Below the pieces are notes generated by a model that saw only the letters and a list, made by a program, of their open reading frames with translations, was not told where the DNA came from and did not search any database. Source: Tetrapyrgos nigripes (taxonomy: Eukaryota > Basidiomycota > Agaricomycetes > Agaricales > Campanellaceae). Taken from it: a stretch of 64,000 nt of DNA. Positions 57,540 through 64,000 of this stretch are shown piece after piece; position 1 is the first letter of the stretch; the number at the start of each line of letters is the position of its first letter. The stretch spans positions 1-64,000 of the forward strand of contig JAACJM010000231.1 of NCBI GenBank assembly GCA_013368315.1, written 5' to 3'. The translations under genes and the position numbers were made by a program.

Positions 57540-58348
57540 TGCAGGAACAGACAAGAACATACACTCCAAATGTCACAACAATCCTACATTGACTCCATCA
57601 TTGCACGTTACCTGTCTCTATACCATTCAATCCACATACTCGCTTATCAACATCACAAAGTCCTACTACTGTTGAAGAAATTGCCCAGATGTGTGACAAA
57701 CCATATCGAGAAGCTTTAGGCACTTTACAATATCTACGTCATGCTACACGCCCAGATCTTGCTTATCCAGTCTCACAACTTGCCCAATTTGCTCATAATC
57801 CAGGCATCGCACACTGGAACGCTTTATGACACATATTTGCTTATCTTAAATCAACAAAGGATCATTGGCTGACAGACATTATTGGTTATTCAGATGCAGA
57901 TGGAATGTCTAATGAGGACCGACACACTATATCCGGTTATGTCTTATGCTTAACGGCGGAGCTATATCTTGGTCTTCTAAATGACAAGACACGATCTCAC
58001 TCTCCATTACTAAAGCCAAATACATCACTCTATCTCACACCACCAAGGAAGCCATATGGACTCAGAACTTCATATCTGAAATCTTTGGATCTATCACTGA
58101 TCCTATTCTTATTCATTTGGACAACCAATCAGCTATTGCACTCGCTAAGGATGACTTCTATCATGCTCGCACCAAACATATTGACATCTGTTACCACTTT
58201 ATTCGCTATGTCATTGAAGAAGGCAAAATTCGACTTTCATATTGCCCTACTGACAAAATGACCACCGAAATTTTCACCAAGGCTTTACCATCTCTTAAAG
58301 CCAAATACTTTGCTTCATCTATGGGACTTGCAAAGGTTTGAGGAGGAG
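57540..58348 (+). pseudogene. C2 copia RNase H
   Basis: RT end and RNase H: 'YREALGTLQYLRHATRPDLA' and 'QFAHNPGIAHWNAL', TGA 57827-57829, then 'HIFAYLKSTKDHWL', 'GYSDADGMSNEDRHTISGYV', a frame change near 57950, and 'HLDNQSAIALAKDDFYHART' with the third catalytic Asp intact, unlike C1. Ends 'FTKALPSLKAKYFASSMGL' at 58341, followed by the polypurine tract (GAGGAGGAG) and the 3' LTR. Confidence 0.85.
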
Positions 58349-58424
58349 TGTTGGAATTTTATATTGACCTATACTTACAACAAACGATCTTGTCTTTCTC
58401 TTCACTTTACTAGTATACATGATC

Positions 58425-58912
58425 TAGTGTTGTGCTGACTCGACTTTGGCTCACTCCGGCTCGACTCTCAATGGCGCGATTACATTATTGCAATAACTCA
58501 CTCACTCTGGCTCCAGTTGACCTGAGTCAACTTCAATTGTGTATTTATTGTACTGTATGTATCTCTGTATGCCAATACATTATGTGACTAAAGACATTCA
58601 AGCAGCACTTCTAATACAATATTGATGCCAACCACCATTTTCTTAAAACTTCAAATGTTAGATGCTCCTTTGTCCTACAATTGCTTCCCCTTCTACATTC
58701 TACAGTATTCCACAATCTGAGCATTGATTTCAGAGCCTTAGGACTCTTTTACATGCTCTCCCTGTTGACACTAGAATAAACACAGCTAGAGTTGCAAGTG
58801 AGCCATAGCCGAGTTGCACTGAGTTGGCTAATGTTGTATTGACTCGACTTGACTACAGATCAGCTCAACTCATGGACTTAGCCGGAGTCAAGTTGAGTCA
58901 TGTCCAACACTA
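58425..58912. mobile_element. hAT-like MITE
   Basis: Starts TAGTGTTG and ends CAACACTA, with further inverted similarity (GACTCGACTT.GGCTC..TCCGGCT against the other end). The 8-bp flanks ACATGATC (58417-58424) and ACACGATC (58913-58920) fit the hAT target size with one C/T change. The 5' LTR shows the empty site ACACGATC near 40839-40846. No ORF of note; the interior is rich in GAGTCAA/TTGACTC words. Confidence 0.88.
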
Positions 58913-59092
58913 ACACGATCCACTTGTATCCACATATGCACCACCTACTTTCTGTTCTACTCCATACTTACATTGTTTCTTACATTGTTGACTCTGAACT
59001 GATATCAGACATTACATCATAGTATCCACTTTTCTCCACTGTGTTATATTTACGGACTCATGTAGCCACAGTAGCTAACAGTATAAATACTG

Positions 59093-59360
59093 GGGTAAAG
59101 TGCCATCGCTTCGCATGGCAAACTACGAGGCCCTCAGGATCGGGGGAGGAAGTGAGGAGGAAGACAAGGCGCACCCTGATGCTGCCTACGCTGCCTTGGT
59201 TATGTGTTTATCCGAGGAAGCCATGAACAATGTCATGATGGTCTCGACCGTGATTGTAGAGAGCGCTTGCCGAGCGCCAACCAACAGGGGTGGGAGTTTG
59301 AACCTGTGGAAAAGTTTTCGAGGTCGACCTAAGTTAACTCAGCCTAAAGGCCTTGTAACT
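59093..59360 (+). mobile_element. 268-bp insertion related to 19262-20130
   Basis: Present in the 3' LTR of C2 but absent from its 5' LTR (42640-42650), with ACT at both joints. The ends match, inverted, the ends of the segment at 19262-20130. It has an open frame 'MANYEALRIGGGSEEEDKAH' with no known domain. No inverted repeats. Class unknown. Confidence 0.65.
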
Positions 59361-59449
59361 TAGTAGTTCACTGTCTATACCTCTAGAGCCACAATAGTAT
59401 TCACTGCCTCGCTTGTTTATCAAGTGTCCTCATACTTATTATTCTCATA

Positions 59450-61002
59450 AAGACAAGACAATGCTAGAGCTCCTCCTTCAACTAGAGCCTTCGTCTTTTG
59501 TGAGACACTTCTTGACAGGAATCATACTTCCAATTAGAACCACACTCTGGGGGGATGTTTTTATTGCCTGCATGACAGTCCAGGTCTCTATGGAACTGAA
59601 AGATGATGTACTGTACTATTTTGAAGAAGTGTTCAGGGGGGATGATGCATGGCAAGTGCCAGTTCACTACAGTTCACTCAGTTCAGTGTACATGATGACG
59701 TGTGACAGTCAAGGAGTTCAGTTCATTTTAAGCTCATTTATGGCCCAGTTCGTACAGATATTACTGCTTATGTATGTAAAGTCAAAGTGAACTGATTTGC
59801 AGGCTGTCAGTATGGAACTCAAAGGACTGGAGTACAATGCTGCTGGCAGTGATGATGAAGACAGCACCAATGACAAAACTATGAATAACTTACAGATTGT
59901 AGCCAATAGTCATATGACGCAATTTTTTTGTTTTTTGGGCCTCAAAATAGTGTACATTATGCGTGACTGAACACTTCTTCGAAATAGTACAGTATTCCAA
60001 CTTCCCAATAGAAATTCCAATTCTGAGAACTTTCCTGTGAGTACTCACCGATCCCGTCTCACATTGCGGGTTTTTACAGCATATAGTCAGTAATTTGTCT
60101 TGCTTTTGCTGATCTGTTACCGGCATACCACAGGTGCAATTCCGAAGATCAAAAGCGAATGTAGTTCGTACTCGACCTCGCGTGGTTCTACTTGTTATGC
60201 GAGTAGCAGCACCGTGCGCTGACCACTGCACCTGGTCCTCAATGGAGTCCCATTCGCTGGGTTGCTTTTTCTTTTTAGCCATGGCGAGCAAAGATGTAGG
60301 TGGGTCAAAAACCTCTGTTACTGTCCGCCAACTAGTTTGTACATATGGTGTAGCTACGAAGTTATACTAGAAGACCTTAGAACGCGGTTGAAAGTTTAAG
60401 TGACATTCTCTGACCTCCGTCGACGTCGATCAGCACCTCCACAGGCTCCTCTTAGACACTCAGTTGGATGCCATGAAAAAAAAATTTGGCCAGACCTGAC
60501 ACCCCCTCTCCCCCCTACCTGATGTGCTGGATATTTGGCCTGCCTCCCCTTGAGTGAGTGCTAAAGACTAAGTTGTGTCACAGTGACCACTGTCAAGCTT
60601 AAATTTTAGGGTTTTTTTTTTTCCTGCCTTTGTTTTTTGTCCCTGTGCGCCTCTTCCCCCATAGGGAAAGTCCCAGCAAATAATAGCTCTTAATCTTAAC
60701 AACGTAGGTTAGCTGGTCTTTCGCAAAGCCTTATCTTTGATTCTCTAGTACACTTTTTATAAAAGCTCATGTGACTTTAGACACTTTTCAAAACCTCGGG
60801 CGCATTCCCATCAACCACCCTATTGAGCGCTAAAGACCAAGTCGTGAAGATCTCATCTAGGCGCTCAAACTGTATCGCATCAAGGTCAGCAGGTCTTTTG
60901 CAAGACCTTATCTTTGATGCGTCATTGCGCTTTGCATAGACACTCATGTGACTTTAGACACTTTTCAAACTTCTTGCGCTTTACCACCAACTATCATTTG
61001 AC
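59450..61002 (+). repeat. host copy B resumed, upstream region of NLR3
   Basis: 59450-59605 and 60660-61002 match 20729-21120 and 21120-21459. The middle (about 59605-60660) has no counterpart upstream of NLR1. An open frame 'MLELLLQLEPSSFVRHFLTG' at about 59460-59570 is shared with copy A but stops soon and is unassigned. The promoter module before NLR3 (60700-61002) shows the same two units and the AGGTCTTTTGCAAGACCT dyad at 60891-60908. Confidence 0.65.
59890..60282 (-). CDS. small Cys-rich protein, possible zinc finger
   Basis: Starts at 60282 (MAKKKKQPSEWDSIEDQVQW), about 130 residues. 'CTCGMPVTDQQKQDKLL' and 'CCKNPQCETG' give a Cys-x-Cys...Cys-Cys-x4-Cys pattern like half of a treble-clef or PHD-type zinc site; a GTGAGT right after 'CETGS' may be a splice donor, and the last part would then differ. 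Similar small Cys-rich ORFs are, as far as I recall, found beside transposons in Agaricomycetes. The gene lies in the stretch unique to copy B. Confidence 0.4.
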   Translation of the reverse strand: MAKKKKQPSEWDSIEDQVQWSAHGAATRITSRTTRGRVRTTFAFDLRNCTCGMPVTDQQKQDKLLTICCKNPQCETGSVSTHRKVLRIGISIGKLEYCTISKKCSVTHNVHYFEAQKTKKLRHMTIGYNL

Positions 61003-64000
61003 ATGAGGCGAGCTATGAACAGTGTCAAGCAGAAATTTACAAAGGGAAAGAAACACAAAAAAGTGAATAATATAGGTAGGAAAAGCCAATGGATATGCTC
61101 TCAATCAAGACCTCATACATATTTATTCAGGAGGCAATCCTGTTGAGGATAATATTAATCAGGGCCAGATCGCAGGCCCCAAAGCAGTCCAATCAAGTAT
61201 GTCTACTACCACTGGTTCCATTTTCGAATTCACGGAGAACCATTAAAACGCGTTTAGCTGAAAATGTTCAAGCAAAGCAAAGCACCCTCGAGGATACTCG
61301 AGTCACAAGCCCAGGTATATGAGCTTCTAGTTCTTTTTTATTTTGTTGCAGCGTGTAAAATACGCCCTCAAAGCTCCAACAGTGACTCCTTCTGAGGACA
61401 ACAGGATCAGCGCAGGAAGAGACATTTTCTTCAATAATATCCTGGGAAATCAGAGTCAAACCATTAACAATGATCACAGTCAAACCATGAACTCCAATAA
61501 CAGATACATTCAGATGGGTAAGCATCAAGAACCACATCAGCAGGGTAGAATATTAACAATGAGATCAAATATGTAGGAGACAATATCCTCGTTCGCAACA
61601 TCAATGAGAGTAGGTACAGCCTTTGGATAATATGGCATTACTCATACTTTATTAGGTTCTGAGATACAGAAATGGATCAATGCGCCTGATTCATCCATGA
61701 ATTTCATAGCTGCGTATGACAAAATAGCAGAAGGCACTGGAGAGTGGCTCCTCCAGGACTCCAGATTCGTTGAATGGAAAGGAAAAGGAGGCCTGCTCTG
61801 GCTTCAAGGCAAAGGTAGGCTTGACTTAACTTAATGTAGACTAATTCTCTGACTGAAATCTATTCCAGCTGGTTCTGGAAAGACTTTCCTGCTGTAAGTA
61901 TTCTGACTTCAAAAGGAAATCCTATGACCATTAAATTTTAATTCTTTAGCACCAAAGCCATTGCCAGTCTTAAGGCTGAGAATCATGATGTCCTCTACTT
62001 TTATTTTGATACTCGAGATCACAGCAAGGCCAAGATGACCTATAGGGGAATACTTGCTTCTCTTATGCTGGATACAGGCCTTCAATTCAATTCAGCTCAG
62101 CTTAAGTCTCTGTATGAGAGATACAACTCAGGAAGGGATCAAATGCCAGCTGATGCTATGAAGTCTACCTTGTTGGACCTGTTAAAGCAGGGATCTTCAT
62201 CTATATATATCTTTATGGATGCTTTTGATGAATGTAAAATTCAGGACCAGTGTTTGGTAGCAGATTTTATTCAACAGCTCCTGGGACTAGGCATCAACAT
62301 TCATATTTTTGTTAGCTGCAGATATCCAGCTAATCATATTGGGATGAATGCTGGTACTTATGAGATATCTCTTAACACAGAAGTTGTAGAGGGAGATATA
62401 GAGATATATATCCAACAATCTCTCCAATCCAGGGAGTTATTTGTGAAGATCAGAGAAGAAGTAACAGAGGCCCTGTTGCATGGTTCCCATGGACAGTAAG
62501 TATTATTTTTTCTGATTCAATGTGTTTAGTTGCTAATACTATAAAGGATTCGATGGGTAGATTGCCAAATTCAATATTTCCACCAGCTAGGATCATGGCG
62601 AGCAATTAGGAAAGCCCTGAAAAGTCTACCAAAAACCTTGGAGGAAACTTATGAGCAGGCATTGAGTGCTATCAAAAGAGAGCATAAAGACGATGCACAG
62701 GCCATATTGAAATGGCTTTTATTCGGATATGATGAGTTGACTATGAAAATGCTGCCAGAAATATTTCGGATTGATTTTGAGCAACAAAGTTTAGATGATC
62801 CTGAGCCCATACAGGGACATGAGTTGTGCAACATTATCAGCTCAACATTAGTTGTGGTCCAACAAGTGACTCGCTACAGTTATCTGACTCACCCGAACAA
62901 TCAACAAGAAGATATCCTACAACTAGGACATCCATCAGTGAAGGAGTATATTGTTTCAGAAGAAATCAAAGAAAGTTCAGCCAAGCTTTTTCAGATCAAT
63001 GATCAGCTGGCACATGAATTCATTGCTCAATGTTGTTTAATCTATCTAGTGGTTTGTGGATCAGATGGACATATAGACTGGGAACTGTTTCCTTTAGCAA
63101 ATTATGCTGTGAACAGATGGACAGAACATGTCAGAAATTTACAACAATTGGGAGATCCAGTCAAGTGTTTAAGTTTACATTTGCTCACAGATACAAATAC
63201 ATCCTGCTTGACATGGATGGACTTGATACCTTATTTTCGGGGGGCTGCTGCAGGGTCTGCTCTGCCATTTTATTATGCCAGCATGGTTAATCTCCCTAAT
63301 ATGATACTGTTAATGATAGAGAACGGAGAAGATGTCAATGCTCAGGGTGGTAAATATGGCACTGCACTCCAGGCTGCCTCATTGAGAGTCAATGTAGACA
63401 TAGTCAAGCTTCTGCTTGAGAATGGGGCAGATGTCAATGCTCAGGGTGGTGTATTTGGCACTGCACTCCAGGCTGCCTCATGGGAAGGCAATGTAGACAT
63501 AGTCAAGCTTCTGCTTGAGAATGGGGCAGATGTCAATGCTCAGGGTGGAGTATATGGCAATGCACTCCAGGCTGCTTTATTTGAAGGAGAAGTAGACATA
63601 GTCAAGCTTCTGCTTGAGAATGGGGCAGATGTCAATGCTCAGGGTGGACTATATGGCAATGCACTCCAGGCTGCTTCATATAGAGGAGAAGTAGACATAG
63701 TCAAGCTTCTGCTTGAGAATGGGGCAGATGTCAATGCTCAGGGTGGAGAATATGGCAATGCACTCCAGGCTGCTTCATCAATAGGATATGTAGACATAGT
63801 CAAGCTTCTGCTTGAGAATGGGGCAGATGTCAATGCTCAGGGTGGACTATATGGCAATGCATTCCAGGCTGCTTCATGTGAAGGAGAAGTAGACATAGTC
63901 AAGCTTCTGCTTGAGAATGGGGCAGATGTCAATGCTCAGGGTGGAGTATATGGCAATGCACTCCAGGGTGCTTCATATAACAGACGTGTAGACATGGTCA
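61003..64000 (+). CDS. NLR3: NACHT-ankyrin paralogue, 3' end outside window
   Basis: Third member of the family. First exons 61003-61075 and 61131-61196 match NLR1. The third exon (about 61235-61314, 'TIKTRLAENVQAKQST') differs and its phase does not fit cleanly, so the N-terminal model is uncertain. Then 61374-61517 (motif 'RISAGRDIFFNNILGNQSQT'), 61577-61609, 61656-61814, 61869-61893, 61950-62495 and 62547 onward. Walker A 'GKAGSGKTFLL' and Walker B 'IYIFMDAFDEC' are present, and the NACHT exon is 546 nt and open. At least seven 33-residue ankyrin units run to the window edge, with their own variable residues (SLRVN, SWEGN, LFEGE, SSIGY, SCEGE). Confidence 0.85.
63320..64000 (+). repeat. 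99-bp ankyrin-coding tandem repeats of NLR3 (incomplete)
   Basis: Same 99-bp unit as in NLR1 and NLR2, shared nearly base for base between genes as well as within each. The array is cut by the window end. Confidence 0.95.

Larger units (their letters stand above)
40774..59449 (+). mobile_element. Ty1/copia element C2 with nested insertions
   Basis: LTRs begin TGTTGGAATTTTATATTGAC at 40774 and 58349 and end ATTCTCATA at 42739 and 59449. The flanking duplication is AAGAC (40769-40773 and 59450-59454), and the empty site is at 20729-20733 in host copy A. Inside lie Tc1 copies, a gypsy element with a Harbinger, a hAT-like MITE and a 268-bp insertion. Stripped of these, C2 has gag, RT and RNase H but no protease or integrase, so it is an internally deleted, non-autonomous element. 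Confidence 0.92.
58349..59449 (+). repeat. 3' LTR of C2, split by two insertions
   Basis: Same LTR as 40774-42739 without the Tc1 copy, but with a 488-bp hAT-like MITE (58425-58912) and a 268-bp insertion (59093-59360). Confidence 0.88.

Overview
The window looks like repeat-rich DNA from a mushroom-forming basidiomycete (Agaricomycetes). The genes carry many short introns of about 45-60 nt with GT..AG borders. The window holds a KDZ transposon with a TET/JBP dioxygenase, a PIF/Harbinger element with a Myb/SANT partner gene, copia and chromodomain Ty3/gypsy retroelements, Tc1 elements, and NACHT-ankyrin NLR-type genes. No bacterial, plastid or mitochondrial gene was seen.

Region 1 (1-18940) is a decayed Ty1/copia element. 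Its gag ORF is split by a 12.5-kb KDZ DNA transposon (1707-14211) with TIRs of about 144 bp and a near-perfect 8-bp target duplication. The KDZ element carries a minus-strand gene of unknown function (2562-5586), a TET/JBP-type 2-oxoglutarate/Fe(II) dioxygenase with an uninterrupted reading frame (5965-7976), a small gene (8315-9133), a gene with a likely RNase H1 N-terminal (viroplasmin-like) fold (9222-10283), and a broken CxC2-KDZ transposase (10592-13739). Copia gag/pol resumes at 14212 in the same frame and ends at an LTR (18657-18940).

Region 2 (18941-38300) is a segmentally duplicated host region. NLR1 (21460-24867) is intact: a NACHT NTPase with 99-bp (33-aa) ankyrin repeats that are nearly identical in DNA. 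It is followed by gene Y1 and by a 5-oxoprolinase pseudogene at a duplication breakpoint. NLR2 (30643-34119) is a close paralogue with a 1-base frameshift in NACHT, followed by an intact Y2 and a low-complexity tract.

Region 3 (39655-61000) is a second copy of the DNA that precedes NLR1. A copia element (40774-59449, TSD AAGAC) interrupts it, and that element is a nest of other elements: a Tc1 element in its 5' LTR, a minus-strand chromodomain gypsy (43143-53574) that itself contains a Harbinger element (44469-47856), a second Tc1 in the reverse transcriptase gene (55909-57537), and a hAT-like MITE plus another short insertion in the 3' LTR. Most boundaries are confirmed by target duplications, by restored reading frames or by an empty paralogous site in the window.

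Region 4 (61003-64000) is NLR3, cut off by the window end inside its ankyrin array. All three NLR genes lie on the plus strand and share a tandemly duplicated promoter module. Across the transposons most inactivating stops are TGA, mostly where the protein family expects arginine (CGA to TGA). This is the footprint of CpG cytosine deamination and is notable next to a mobile 5-methylcytosine-oxidase-type gene.
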